From: Streptomyces longwoodensis
Lineage (GTDB): Bacteria > Actinomycetota > Actinomycetes > Streptomycetales > Streptomycetaceae
NCBI RefSeq assembly: GCF_001514125.1
Contig: NZ_KQ948552.1
Location: 124,001 to 188,000, forward strand
Reading direction: 5' to 3'
Length of the DNA stretch: 64,000 bases
Under the pieces are notes generated by a model. That model saw nothing but the letters and a program-made list of their open reading frames with translations, had not been told where the DNA came from and did not search any database. A program made the translations under genes and the position numbers. The first letter of the stretch is position 1; each line of letters starts with the position of its first letter. Below are positions 53,939 to 62,617 of the stretch, piece after piece.

Positions 53939-54463
53939 GTGAGCGAGAGGGAGCCGGGCGCCGAGTCCGTGTCCGAGGAACCCGCGTCGGTGCTGAGCGA
54001 GCGGCTCAAGGAACGCATCTACGCCTCCCTCACCGTGCTGGCGGTCCTCATCGGCCTGGTCGAGGGACGGCACGTCGACCACACCGGGGCCGTCCTGGCG
54101 GTCGCCGTGACCGCGCTCGGCCTGTGGTCCGCGACGCTCGTGGCCGACCTCCAGGCCCGGCCCGTCGCCCACGGGCGCCGCCTCCACCGCGACGACGTGC
54201 GGCACGTGCTGTTCACCAGCAGTCCCCTGCTGTCCGTGGCCGTCGGACCGATCGTGCTCATCAGCCTGTCCGCGGCCGGGGTGCTCGCGCTGCGCACGGC
54301 CCTGTGGGTCGCGATCGGCACCGAGGTCGCGGCGCTGGCGGCCTGGGGGTACCTCGGGGGCCGGCGCATCGGCTCGGGCCCGCTGCGCGCCGCCGTCACC
54401 GCGGCCCTGAACACGCTCATCGGGCTGGTCGTGGTCGCGGTGAAGCTGCTGGCCGGTCACTGA
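53939..54463 (+). CDS. Hypothetical multi-pass membrane protein
   Basis: A 174-residue protein with an acidic N-terminus (about 30 residues) and four hydrophobic segments (IYASLTVLAVLIGLVEG; AVLAVAVTALGLWSATLV; LLSVAVGPIVLISLSAAGVL; LNTLIGLVVVAVKLLA). No catalytic motif is seen. GTG 53939 follows AGGGAG. It is 55 bases after the EamA gene and may be in the same unit. Confidence 0.75.
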   Translation: MSEREPGAESVSEEPASVLSERLKERIYASLTVLAVLIGLVEGRHVDHTGAVLAVAVTALGLWSATLVADLQARPVAHGRRLHRDDVRHVLFTSSPLLSVAVGPIVLISLSAAGVLALRTALWVAIGTEVAALAAWGYLGGRRIGSGPLRAAVTAALNTLIGLVVVAVKLLAGH

Positions 54464-54480
54464 GGGGGCCGTGCGCCGGA

Positions 54481-54507
54481 GGCGGGCGTGGTCGTCGCAC
54501 GCCCGCC
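54481..54507. terminator. Hairpin between membrane protein and GH16 genes
   Basis: GGCGGGCGTG (54481-54490) pairs perfectly with CACGCCCGCC (54498-54507) around a seven-base loop, between convergent genes. Confidence 0.8.
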
Positions 54508-54546
54508 CCGGGTGGTGATCTGCCCCCCGTCAGGACGTCGGCTCCG

Positions 54547-56007
54547 TCAGGCCGCCGGCACCGTGTCCTCGAACGCCGTCCCCGTCGACCTGTACGCCGC
54601 GACCTTGGCGTTGACCTGGGCGGGGGTCAGGACCTGGTCCTTGACGTGGAGGACGTAGTCGACCTGCTGCTCGTAGGCCCGCGGGGTGGTCGACGTCTGG
54701 CCGGTGAGGTCGATCAGCCACTGGTTGAAGTTGATGGACATGGGGCGTTCGGGCAGGTAGGCGGCGTCGTGGGTGCCGAACAGCTGCCCGTCGATGAAGT
54801 ACGTGATGGACGAGCCGTCGATGGTGAGGACCAGGTCGTGCCAGCCGGCGTAGCTCTGCCGGGCCTCGGTGTGCTGGTTGACCGCCTGCCAGGGGTCGGG
54901 GTTGTAGGTCTCCCAGGACGTCGTGTAGAGGATGTTCGACGGCTCGCCCCAGCCGCCGTTGGGGAGGTACTCGAAGTCGTACTCGGCGTAGTCGTCGGCC
55001 ATCGGCGCCTTGAGGTCGTTGATGGTGAAGAAGGTCTGGACGAGGTGGTCGCCGTCGGGGCCGGAGCGCGGGGCGTCGTTGAAGCGGACGCGGGCGGCGT
55101 AGGTGCCGTTCTGGAACTTGGTGGCCTTGGTGAGGACTTCGGCCTGCTCGGTGGTGCCGGCCGTGCCCGCCGTCGAGGTCTCCAGCGTCATGACGGTGTT
55201 GCCCGCGCTGGTGGCGAAGGTGACGTTGGAGGGGTCCCAGGTGGCGCCGGGCACGCCGGGGCCGCCGGAGTTGGAGCGTACGGACCAGCCGTTGGCGGAG
55301 ATCTTCGGGTCGGCGTACGACGTGTAGCTGAAGTCGTCCCACAGCGTGCCGGATCCGCCGGGCGGGGGTGTGGTGGGCGGCGGGGTGGTCGGCGGGTCGG
55401 TCGGGGTGTTGCCGGCCGGGGCCGTGCCCCAGACCAGGCTGCCGGCGCGGGTCGCGGTGACCTTCGTCCAGTCGGCGTACGCGGTCCGGCTCGCGTCGAA
55501 GGAGTAGTCGTCGCTCTGCCGCAGCGGCTGCCAGGTGGACTGGTAGAACCGCAGCTGCATGTCGCCGGTGTCGGTGCCGGGCGCCAGGGAGCCCGCGCCG
55601 GAGGTGAAGCCGACCTCCAGGTAGCGGTTCGCGGTGGCGGTGGGAGCGGTCAGGGTGCCGAAGGTGCCGGTGATGTTGGCGCAGCCCTTGGCCGCCCAGG
55701 AGCAGGCGAAGCGGTACGTCGCGCCGGGCGCGTCGGCCTTGAAGTAGTACCGCAGCTTGACCTCGCTGAGCGGCAGCGCGGTGGTGGCGGTGTTCTTCAC
55801 CTTGAACCAGGGCTCGCTCTGGTCGGCCGTGGCGCCGGTGGCGCTGGTGCGGTACTGCACCGTCAGGCCGCCCGCCGCGTTGGCGGTGGCGGGCAGGGCC
55901 GCGAGGGCGGCCGCACCCAGCGCGGTGACGGCGGCCGTCGCGAGGAGGGCGCGCAGCCGGGTGGTGCGGCGGGGCTGGGCCGCCGGGTGGTGGTCGTGAC
56001 GGGTCAC
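54547..56007 (-). CDS. Secreted CBM3-GH16 glycoside hydrolase
   Basis: A 486-residue secreted enzyme. A signal peptide (about 1-44, ALPATANA cleavage region) leads into a family 3-type carbohydrate-binding module (about 45-180; LTVQYRTSATGAT; PWFKVKNTATTALPLSEVKLRYYF), then a Pro/Thr linker (PPTTPPPTTPPPGG) and a GH16 domain with the EYDFE catalytic motif at about residue 345 (the usual E-x-D-x-x-E core). Its target could be a beta-1,3/1,4-glucan or another beta-linked polymer; the CBM suggests cellulose or chitin attachment. Separate start from the GH20 gene 110 bases away, so the two genes may be transcribed independently. Confidence 0.9.
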   Translation of the reverse strand: MTRHDHHPAAQPRRTTRLRALLATAAVTALGAAALAALPATANAAGGLTVQYRTSATGATADQSEPWFKVKNTATTALPLSEVKLRYYFKADAPGATYRFACSWAAKGCANITGTFGTLTAPTATANRYLEVGFTSGAGSLAPGTDTGDMQLRFYQSTWQPLRQSDDYSFDASRTAYADWTKVTATRAGSLVWGTAPAGNTPTDPPTTPPPTTPPPGGSGTLWDDFSYTSYADPKISANGWSVRSNSGGPGVPGATWDPSNVTFATSAGNTVMTLETSTAGTAGTTEQAEVLTKATKFQNGTYAARVRFNDAPRSGPDGDHLVQTFFTINDLKAPMADDYAEYDFEYLPNGGWGEPSNILYTTSWETYNPDPWQAVNQHTEARQSYAGWHDLVLTIDGSSITYFIDGQLFGTHDAAYLPERPMSINFNQWLIDLTGQTSTTPRAYEQQVDYVLHVKDQVLTPAQVNAKVAAYRSTGTAFEDTVPAA

Positions 56008-56117
56008 GGTCGGGTCCTCTCCGTGGTGGGGTCATCCAGTGGGGTCGGACGGGGGATCACATCCGGGGTGGGTGGTTCCGTCCGGATGTGCTCCCGTCCA
56101 GGGGATGTCGGGAGACG

Positions 56118-57779
56118 TCAGGGGGAGGGTGCTGTGCGGGCCGCGGTGGCCTCCGACGGCGCCGCGGGTGTGGGATGGCGGCGGACGCCGAGCGCGTCCA
56201 GCCGTCGCGTGTGCGCGGTCAGCCGGCGGGTGAAGTCGGGCCAGGGCGTGGGCCCCGACCAGGCCCGGTCGGCGAGGGCGCACAGCCGGGGGTAGGCGAG
56301 TCGGTCGAGGTCGGCGGCGGTCGGGGCGAACTCGGTCCACAGCTGGGCCTGGGTGCCGAGGACGCGTCCCGCCCCGGGCGCGGACGTCCTGGGGTCGGGG
56401 TCGCCGCGGTGGACGGTGCGCAGGTCGACGACGGGTCCGGGCTGGACGGGCGGGCCGCCGGGCTCGTCGTCCTGCGCGTAGTCCAGGTAGGTGGTGCGGT
56501 GGTGGGTGAGGACGACGTCGTGCCCCCCGGCCAGGGCCTCGGCCGCGTGCGCGGTCGCCCGCCAGCTCATCGCGGTGAAGCCCGGCGGGAGGACGGTGCC
56601 GGTCTCGGCCCACGCGACGGGGTGGCGGCCGCGCTCCCTGAGGTGCGCACCGGCCCGTCCGAGGAGCCAGCCGTGCAGGTCGGCCGGCCCGGACAGGCCC
56701 TCCGCCGCGATCCGCGCGCGTGCGGTGGGGCTGTGCTGCCACTCGGTGGTGGGGCACTCGTCACCGCCGAGGTGCACGTACGGCGAGGGGAAGACGTCCA
56801 TCACCTCGTCGAGTACGGCGCGCACGAAGTCCAGTACGGCGTCGTGGACGCCGAGCACGGTGTCGCACACCCCCCAGCGGGTCCACACGTCCAGGACGCG
56901 GTCAGGACGGTTGCCGAGGTGCGGGTAGGCGGCGAGGGCGGCGCGCACGTGGCCGGGCATCTCTATCTCGGGGACGACGGTGACGCCCCGGCGCGCGGCG
57001 TAGTCCACCAGCCCGGTGAGGTCGGCGCGGGTGTAGGCACCGGCGTGCGGGACGGGGCCGCGGCGCGAGGTGCCGGGGGGAGCCGCGGTGTCCGGGCCGG
57101 CGCGGTGGGCGCCGACCGTGGTGAGGCGGGGGTAGGCGGCGACGGGCATCCGCCAGCCCTGGTCGTCGGTGAGGTGCAGGTGCAGGACGTTCAGCTTGTG
57201 CAGGGCGAGCAGGTCGACGTGGCGGCGCAGGGTGTCGACGGGGTGGAAGTGGCGCGCGACGTCGATCATCAGGCCGCGCCAGGAGCGGTGCGGGACGTCG
57301 GTGATCTCGGTGCAGGGCAAGTCCCAGCGGGCCGGGTGGGCCCGTACGCGGCCTCGTTCCCCCTCTCGCCCTCGCCCTCCCTGTAGCCCTCCTTCCGTCG
57401 CGGGCGCGGGCCGGCCGCCGGTCACCGGCACCAGGGCTTCCTCCGGCAGGAGTTGGCGCAGGGTCTGCACCCCGCGCAGCAGCCCGGTCGGGTGGGCGGC
57501 GCGGAGCAGGACGGAGTGCGGGGAGACGGTCAGGCCGTACCCCTCGGGGCCGAGTCCGCGCAGTCCGGCGTCGACGGCGAGGGTGACGGTCCCGGACGGC
57601 GAGGGCGGTAAGGGCAGGCCGGTGGCGGGCCTCAGCAGGTCGCGCAGCAGGTCGGCGGCGGCCTCGGCGCCGGGGGTGGCGTGCAGGGCGGTGGTCGCGT
57701 CGAACGTGAAGTGGCCGGAGCGCAGGGAGACTCGGGTGGGCCGGGGCAGCAGGGCCTGGTCGCGGCGGGGTGCGGGCAC
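56118..57779 (-). CDS. GH20 beta-N-acetylhexosaminidase
   Basis: A 553-residue GH20 enzyme. Residues 1-120 form the N-terminal alpha-beta domain (VSLRSGHFTFDATTALHATP), then the catalytic barrel includes GLMIDVARHFHPVDTLRRHVD, NVLHLHLTDDQGWRM, VPEIEMPGH and the acid-base pair HLGGDECP at about residues 330-340. It removes terminal GlcNAc/GalNAc. No signal peptide, so it likely acts in the cytoplasm on imported oligosaccharides. It follows the permease genes and mirrors dasD in the das cluster. GTG 57779 is chosen for GGAAGG at nine bases; the upstream in-frame region is repeat-rich and not family-like. Confidence 0.88.
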   Translation of the reverse strand: MPAPRRDQALLPRPTRVSLRSGHFTFDATTALHATPGAEAAADLLRDLLRPATGLPLPPSPSGTVTLAVDAGLRGLGPEGYGLTVSPHSVLLRAAHPTGLLRGVQTLRQLLPEEALVPVTGGRPAPATEGGLQGGRGREGERGRVRAHPARWDLPCTEITDVPHRSWRGLMIDVARHFHPVDTLRRHVDLLALHKLNVLHLHLTDDQGWRMPVAAYPRLTTVGAHRAGPDTAAPPGTSRRGPVPHAGAYTRADLTGLVDYAARRGVTVVPEIEMPGHVRAALAAYPHLGNRPDRVLDVWTRWGVCDTVLGVHDAVLDFVRAVLDEVMDVFPSPYVHLGGDECPTTEWQHSPTARARIAAEGLSGPADLHGWLLGRAGAHLRERGRHPVAWAETGTVLPPGFTAMSWRATAHAAEALAGGHDVVLTHHRTTYLDYAQDDEPGGPPVQPGPVVDLRTVHRGDPDPRTSAPGAGRVLGTQAQLWTEFAPTAADLDRLAYPRLCALADRAWSGPTPWPDFTRRLTAHTRRLDALGVRRHPTPAAPSEATAARTAPSP

Positions 57780-57875
57780 GGGGGTTGGCCTTCCGGGAGG
57801 GGCGCCGGGGGGACGGCGGGCGGGGCGCGCGGGCGGTGGGTGAGCGCCGGGGGGGGGGCTGAGCGCGGGGGCGGC

Positions 57876-57932
57876 CGGTGAGCGCGGGTGCGGGCGGTGA
57901 GCGCGGGTGCGGGCGGTGAGCGCGGGTGCAAG
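57876..57932 (-). repeat. Three 19-base tandem repeats before GH20 gene
   Basis: Three tandem copies of CGGTGAGCGCGGGTGCGGG (57876-57894, 57895-57913, 57914-57932; last copy ends AAG) fill half the gap between the permease stop at 57961 and the GH20 start. A looser copy precedes them. Confidence 0.85.
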
Positions 57933-57960
57933 GCCCCCGGCCGCCACGCGCGGTGCGGGT

Positions 57961-58803
57961 TCAGCCCTTGACCGCGCCCGAGGCGAGTCCTGACGTGACG
58001 TGGCGCTGGAGGAGGAGGAAGACGGCGAGGGCGGGGAGCGCGAAGAGGGTGGAGGCGGCCATGGTGGCGCCCCAGTCGGTGCCGAAGGTGTTCTGGAAGG
58101 ACGACAGCCAGACGGGCAGGGTGCGCTGGTCCTGGTTCTTGATGATGAGGAAGTTGGCGTAGGCGAACTCGTTCCAGGCGGTGATGAAGCCGAACAGCGA
58201 GGTGGCCATCAGGCCCGGGGCGAGCAGCGGCAGCGCCACACGGCGGAACGCGCCCGGCCGGGTGCAGCCGTCGACCTGTGCCGCCTCCTCCAGTTCGGGC
58301 GGGATGGTGGCGATGAACCCGCGCAGCACGATCACGGTGAAGGGCAGGGTGATCATGAAGTAGACCAGCGTCAGCGTGGTCAGCCGGTCCAGCATGTCGG
58401 TGTCGCGGGCGATGATGTAGACCGGGATGATCAGTGACTCCCACGGCGCCATCTGGGCGATGAAGACGGCGAGCACGAACTGCCGGCGGCCCCGCCAGCG
58501 CATCCGGGCGACGGCGAAGGCCGCGGCGAGGGCGACGACGAGGGACAGCAGCACGGCACCGGCGGTGACCAGCAGGCTGTTGCGCCAGAACTGGGCGAAG
58601 CCCGGTGCGTCCACGGCGGTCCGGAAGTGCTCCAACGTCCAGGCGTGCGGCACGAGGTGCGGCTCCGACGACTGGATGTCACGGGACGGCTTGAGCGCGG
58701 TCGTGATCATCCAGTACACGGGGAAGAGGCAGACCAGCACGGTCAGGGCGGCGCCGGCGTGCAGCGGGAGCCGCCGCAGCCTCGACGGACGGAAGCTGCT
58801 CAC
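57961..58803 (-). CDS. Sugar ABC transporter permease (second subunit)
   Basis: A 280-residue MalG-type permease with six hydrophobic segments and the EAA motif EEAAQVDGCTRPGAFRRVALPLLAPGL at about residues 187-213. GTG 58803 overlaps the stop of the first permease gene as GTGA. It imports an oligosaccharide; position before a GH20 gene suggests an amino-sugar dimer. An ATPase gene is absent, so a shared MsiK-type ATPase encoded elsewhere is presumed. Confidence 0.93.
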   Translation of the reverse strand: MSSFRPSRLRRLPLHAGAALTVLVCLFPVYWMITTALKPSRDIQSSEPHLVPHAWTLEHFRTAVDAPGFAQFWRNSLLVTAGAVLLSLVVALAAAFAVARMRWRGRRQFVLAVFIAQMAPWESLIIPVYIIARDTDMLDRLTTLTLVYFMITLPFTVIVLRGFIATIPPELEEAAQVDGCTRPGAFRRVALPLLAPGLMATSLFGFITAWNEFAYANFLIIKNQDQRTLPVWLSSFQNTFGTDWGATMAASTLFALPALAVFLLLQRHVTSGLASGAVKG

Positions 58804-59780
58804 CGCTCGTCCTCCTGTCGGAACATCTGGCGGAAGTACAGGACGAGCACGCCCGACATCAGGACCACCGTGATCATCGAGGCCGCCGAGCCGAGGTCGT
58901 AGCGCTGCTGGGAGAGGGCGGTCTGCACGGCGTAGACGGGCAGGATGGTGGTGGCGTCGCCGGGGCCGCCCTTCGTCATCACCCAGATCTGCACGAACGC
59001 CTTGAACGTCCAGATGACTTCGAGGCACAGCACCAGCATCACGATGGGGCGGATCAGCGGGAGGGTGACCGAGCGCAGGATCCTGAAGGCGCCGGCTCCG
59101 TCGAGGCGCGCCGACTCCTGGAGTTCGGCGGGGACGGTGGTGAGCGCGGAGTAGAGGGTGATGGCGGCGAACGGTACGGACTGCCACACCACCAGCACGA
59201 CGAGGATGACGAAGGCGGCCGTGCCGTGGGCGAACCACGGGTAGCGCTCGAAGGAGTGGGCGCCGAGCGAGGTCAGCGTCCAGTTGACGATGCCGAACTC
59301 GGAGTGGAACAGCCACTGGAAGACGGTGGTCGCCGCGACGACCGGCATCGCCCAGGCGAGGACGAGCGAGCTGAGGACGAGGCCGCGCCACACCCGGCCG
59401 AGCCGTTCGGTCATCAGCGCGACGAGCAGCGCGATCACCATGATCAGGACGACGTTGACCGCCATGAACAGGAAGGTGCGGCGTACGACCGTCCAGAACC
59501 GCGGGTCGGTGAGCAGGGCCCGGTAGTTCGCCAGGCCGACGAAGTGCGCGTCCCCGGAGATGAGTTGGCGCAGCCGGAAGTCCTGGAAGGAGATCAGGAC
59601 GGCCCGGGCGAGCGGGTAGAGCAGCAGGTAGGCCATGCCGAGGACGGTCGGCGCGACCAGCAGGTAGGGCCAGGGTCCGGAGCGGCCGTGGGCGCGGCCA
59701 CCGTCACGGCGGCGGGACGCCGGGGCGGGGGCCGGGGCCGGCCGGGACCGCGGCCGGGTCCGTTCCTCGGTGGTCGGCAC
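58800..59780 (-). CDS. Sugar ABC transporter permease (first subunit)
   Basis: A 326-residue MalF-type permease: a 35-residue cytoplasmic Arg/Pro-rich N-terminus, then six hydrophobic segments, with the EAA loop QESARLDGAGAFRILRSVTLPLIRP at about 218-242. It is overlapped by its partner permease and starts 73 bases downstream of the binding-protein stop. GTG at 59780 follows an AGAGGAGGAGCC-type site. Confidence 0.93.
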   Translation of the reverse strand: MPTTEERTRPRSRPAPAPAPASRRRDGGRAHGRSGPWPYLLVAPTVLGMAYLLLYPLARAVLISFQDFRLRQLISGDAHFVGLANYRALLTDPRFWTVVRRTFLFMAVNVVLIMVIALLVALMTERLGRVWRGLVLSSLVLAWAMPVVAATTVFQWLFHSEFGIVNWTLTSLGAHSFERYPWFAHGTAAFVILVVLVVWQSVPFAAITLYSALTTVPAELQESARLDGAGAFRILRSVTLPLIRPIVMLVLCLEVIWTFKAFVQIWVMTKGGPGDATTILPVYAVQTALSQQRYDLGSAASMITVVLMSGVLVLYFRQMFRQEDER

Positions 59781-59852
59781 GGCTCCTCCTCTCGTACGGG
59801 GCGTGGGGGACGGCGGGGCGGGGTGACGGGGCGCGGCGGCGCGGGCGCCGGG

Positions 59853-61127
59853 TCACGACGCGGTGTTCATCGCCCGGGTGATCTCCGCGGAGGCCTTGGC
59901 GGCCGCCTGCCGCATGTCCCGGCCGGTGAGCGCGGCCGTCATGTAGTCCTTGATCGGGTTCTCCGCCTCGACGGCCGCCCAGCCGGGCGTGTTGGGCGTG
60001 GCGCGGCCCTCGGCGGCGCCGACGGCCATGGTGGCCGCGCCGGGGTCGGAGGCGACGGCGGAAGCGAGGGAGGTCTTGTTCGGCACGTAGCTCATGGCGA
60101 GGGCCAGCTTCTTCTGCCAGGTGTCGCCGGTGAGTTCCTTGATGAAGGTGTAGGCGGCGTCCTGGTGCCGCGAGGCGGCCGGGACGACGAGGTCGGAGCC
60201 GCCGGTGAAGACCGCGCCGGGCTTGTCCGCCGTCTTGCCCGGGACGGGGAAGAAGCCGAGCTTCCCCTTCAGCCGGGGATTGTGCTGGGCGATGACGTTC
60301 GCGCCGCCGGGGACGGAGATGATCTGGGCGACCTTGCCCCCGGCCATGACCTCGGCCTGCGGCGGGTTGGCCTCGTCCGCGTCCTTCGGTCCCTTGCCGA
60401 GCGCTTGGAGCTCCTTGTAGAACCGCATGCCGGCCAGCGCCTCGGGGGTGTCCAGGGCGCCCTTCCACGTGCCGCCGTCCCGGACTGCGAGGTCGCCGCC
60501 CTCGTCCCAGATGAACCCGGCCAGGGCGTACCAGGTCTGCCCGGTGAGGTAGATGCCCTGCTGGTCCCCGGTGTTGAGCTTGCGGGTGGCGGTGATCCAC
60601 TGCTGCCGGGTCCTGATGGCGGCGGGGTCGACGCCGGCCCGCTGGAAGAGGTCCTTGCGGTAGACGACGACGCGGTTGGCGGCGTAGTAGGGGATGCCGT
60701 ACTGCTTGCCCTCCCAGGCGCCTGGCTCGGCGAGCCCCTTGAGCCAGGTGCCGCCGCCGAGGTCGGCCTTCTTGCCGGTGAGGTCGACCAGTCCCCCGCT
60801 CTGGGCGTACTGGGCGACCTGGGTGTTGCCGACCTCGATGACGTCGGGGGCGTCGTTGCTCGCCAGGGCGGCGGTGACCTTCTGGCCGATGCCGTCCCAC
60901 TCCTGGATCTGCACCGTCAGGTGGATGTCGGGGTGCGCGGCGGTGAAGGCGTCGGTGAACTCCTTCTGGAAGGCGGCGGAGACGCTGTCCCGCATGAGCC
61001 AGACGGTCAGTTCGGAGTCGCCGTCGCCGTCGCTCCCGCCGGAGCCGGAGCCGGAGGAGCAGGCGGTGAGGAGGGTGGTCAGCAGGAGGAGGGAGGACGA
61101 CGCACCGGCGAGCAGGCGGAACTTCAC
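59853..61127 (-). CDS. Sugar ABC transporter substrate-binding lipoprotein
   Basis: A 424-residue solute-binding lipoprotein with lipobox LTAC (Cys23) and a Ser/Gly/Asp-rich linker, then a cluster 1 (MalE-like) binding fold (VSAAFQKEFTDAFTAAHPDIH; DAPDVIEVGNTQVAQYAQSGG; GIPYYAANRVVVYRKDLF). It is the first gene of a binding protein-permease-permease-GH20 operon, facing a GntR regulator, mirroring dasA. GTG 61127 follows GAGGTGAACC. Substrate is inferred to be a GlcNAc-containing sugar. Confidence 0.92.
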   Translation of the reverse strand: MKFRLLAGASSSLLLLTTLLTACSSGSGSGGSDGDGDSELTVWLMRDSVSAAFQKEFTDAFTAAHPDIHLTVQIQEWDGIGQKVTAALASNDAPDVIEVGNTQVAQYAQSGGLVDLTGKKADLGGGTWLKGLAEPGAWEGKQYGIPYYAANRVVVYRKDLFQRAGVDPAAIRTRQQWITATRKLNTGDQQGIYLTGQTWYALAGFIWDEGGDLAVRDGGTWKGALDTPEALAGMRFYKELQALGKGPKDADEANPPQAEVMAGGKVAQIISVPGGANVIAQHNPRLKGKLGFFPVPGKTADKPGAVFTGGSDLVVPAASRHQDAAYTFIKELTGDTWQKKLALAMSYVPNKTSLASAVASDPGAATMAVGAAEGRATPNTPGWAAVEAENPIKDYMTAALTGRDMRQAAAKASAEITRAMNTAS

Positions 61128-61184
61128 GGTTCACCTCGAAGACGCTCAGGGATGGCGCGGGGCAGGGGGAACGACGCCCCGGAG

Positions 61185-61222
61185 ACTTGACCAGTTGCCT
61201 CACTGGCCGCCACTGGACAAGT
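61185..61222. promoter_or_regulatory. Inverted-repeat operator at the binding-protein promoter
   Basis: ACTTGACCAGT (61185-61195) and ACTGGACAAGT (61212-61222) are inverted with one mismatch; CACTGG is also repeated at 61201 and 61211. They lie 58-95 bases upstream of the binding-protein start and resemble TGGTCTAGACCA-like GntR/UTRA sites without matching the DasR consensus fully. Confidence 0.55.
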
Positions 61223-61343
61223 AACCTGTTGGTGGTGGAAGAAAATGGCATGGACCAATGTGGCCGTCAACCCCCCTCGCGGGCACGGGATTTAGGGCGT
61301 CCGGGAGCAGAACGTCCGGCACACCGGGGCACCTCCGCCGTAA

Positions 61344-61360
61344 ACTGGTGCTTTACCAGT
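61344..61360. promoter_or_regulatory. Second operator, upstream of GntR gene
   Basis: ACTGGT (61344-61349) and ACCAGT (61355-61360) flank GCTTT as a perfect 17-base inverted repeat, 87 bases before the GntR start. The shared ACTGGT with the other site supports one regulator for both. The rest of the 319-base gap (61128-61446) holds no gene. Confidence 0.6.
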
Positions 61361-61446
61361 GGTCTCTTGTGGTCGCATCACGGAAGCTGGTCAGATGCAC
61401 CCGCACGGCATGGGCGCGGGACGGGCGGGGGAAGGGGACGGTGCGG

Positions 61447-62307
61447 ATGGCCGAGAACGAACCAGGGGCGGGCGCGGCGGCGCGGACGACGGGCGGGGTC
61501 CTCAAGCGGGAGCGGGTCCGTGACGCGGTGCTGACCATGGCGGAGGAGCGCAGCCCGGGGGACGCCATCCCTTCCGAGCGGACCCTGTGCGCCCAACTCG
61601 GCGTGTCACGGCCGACGTTGCGGGCCGCGGTCGACGAACTGGTCACCGCGGGCGTCCTGGTGCGCGAGCACGGCCGGGGTGTCTTCGTGGCGCCGGAGAA
61701 GATCACCCAGGAGCTCGTGCAGGACCGGCAGTCGCTCAGCGTGCCGCAGGCCTCGGGGACCTGGACGAGCCGGCTGCTGGAGTTCACCACGATGCCGGCG
61801 GGCGCCCGGGTGGGCCGCAAACTGCGCCTCTCCCCCGCCGCCGAGATCTTCTACGTGGCCCGGCTGCGGCTGGTCGACGGTGCCCCCATCGCCATCGAGC
61901 ACCTGCACATCCCGGCCGCCACCGTACCCGGCCTCACCGCCCGCGAACTGGAGCAGGGCGATCTCTACCAGCACCTGCGCACCCACCACGGCGTGCACGT
62001 GAGCGAGGCGACCCAGGCGATCGAGCCGACGGTGGTCACCCGTGCGGAGGCGGAGGTGCTGGACGTGCCCGAGCTCTTCCCGGCCCTCCTCTTCGAACGC
62101 CTCACCACCGACTCCACGGGCCGGCCCGTCGAGTACGTCCACTCGCTGTACCGCGGGGACCGCTACCGCATCGTCTCCCGCCTGCGGCTGACCGCGGACG
62201 CGGAGCCCGCCGGGCCGTCCGCCGGGCACCACCCCGGCATCCCCCCGGGAGACTTCGCCGACGGCGCGCCGGTCACGGCCTCGACACTCGGGGACGTCCA
62301 GGGGTAG
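61447..62307 (+). CDS. GntR-family regulator with UTRA domain (HutC type)
   Basis: A 286-residue regulator: winged helix at about 20-85 (AIPSERTLCAQLGVSRPTLRAAVDELVTAGVLVREHGRGVFVA) and a UTRA effector domain (TSRLLEFTTMPAGARVG; RLRLVDGAPIAIEHLHIP; RPVEYVHSLYRGDRYRIVSRL). It is divergent from the das-like transport operon. It resembles DasR, the GlcNAc-sensing regulator, in family and in place, but the N-terminal and recognition-helix sequences differ, so I call it a paralogue or diverged orthologue. ATG 61447 or GTG 61441 follow GGAAGGGGACG. Confidence 0.9.
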   Translation: MAENEPGAGAAARTTGGVLKRERVRDAVLTMAEERSPGDAIPSERTLCAQLGVSRPTLRAAVDELVTAGVLVREHGRGVFVAPEKITQELVQDRQSLSVPQASGTWTSRLLEFTTMPAGARVGRKLRLSPAAEIFYVARLRLVDGAPIAIEHLHIPAATVPGLTARELEQGDLYQHLRTHHGVHVSEATQAIEPTVVTRAEAEVLDVPELFPALLFERLTTDSTGRPVEYVHSLYRGDRYRIVSRLRLTADAEPAGPSAGHHPGIPPGDFADGAPVTASTLGDVQG

Positions 62308-62617
62308 CGGCGGCCGCGGGCGGGTCAGCTCGGGCGTAGCGGCAGCCGGACGGACGGGTCCGCTCCGGGGCGTCCAGGGGTGGCAGCGGCTGGTGCGGGG
62401 CGCCGCGCGGACCGGGCTCACCCGGGCAGGTCCAGCACAGCGGAGCCCCGCCCCCGCACCAGGCGGACGGGCCCCTCGGGACGCCCGGGGCACCGCCGCC
62501 ACCTGCCCGGTCGGGCCGGACCGCCCCGGGTCGATCCCGTGCGAGACGGATATACCCGCCGTCCGAGGGAAGCCGCCCCTACAGGGTGGCTGACTCGACG
62601 GCAGGAGGCTGATCGAA
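62308..62617. other. 310-base gap without a gene
   Basis: I see no ORF with convincing codon bias. GGCGTCCAGGGGTGGCAGCGGC repeats part of the sequence ending the GntR gene (GACGTCCAGGGGTAGCGGC) as an imperfect direct repeat. A candidate promoter for the gvp gene may lie near GGATATACCC (62548-62557), but it is not certain. Confidence 0.5.

Noticed and set aside
59226..61190. 654-codon plus-strand frame opposite the binding-protein and permease genes
   Set aside because: Shadow of the ABC transporter genes, which have matching motifs; no ribosome site.
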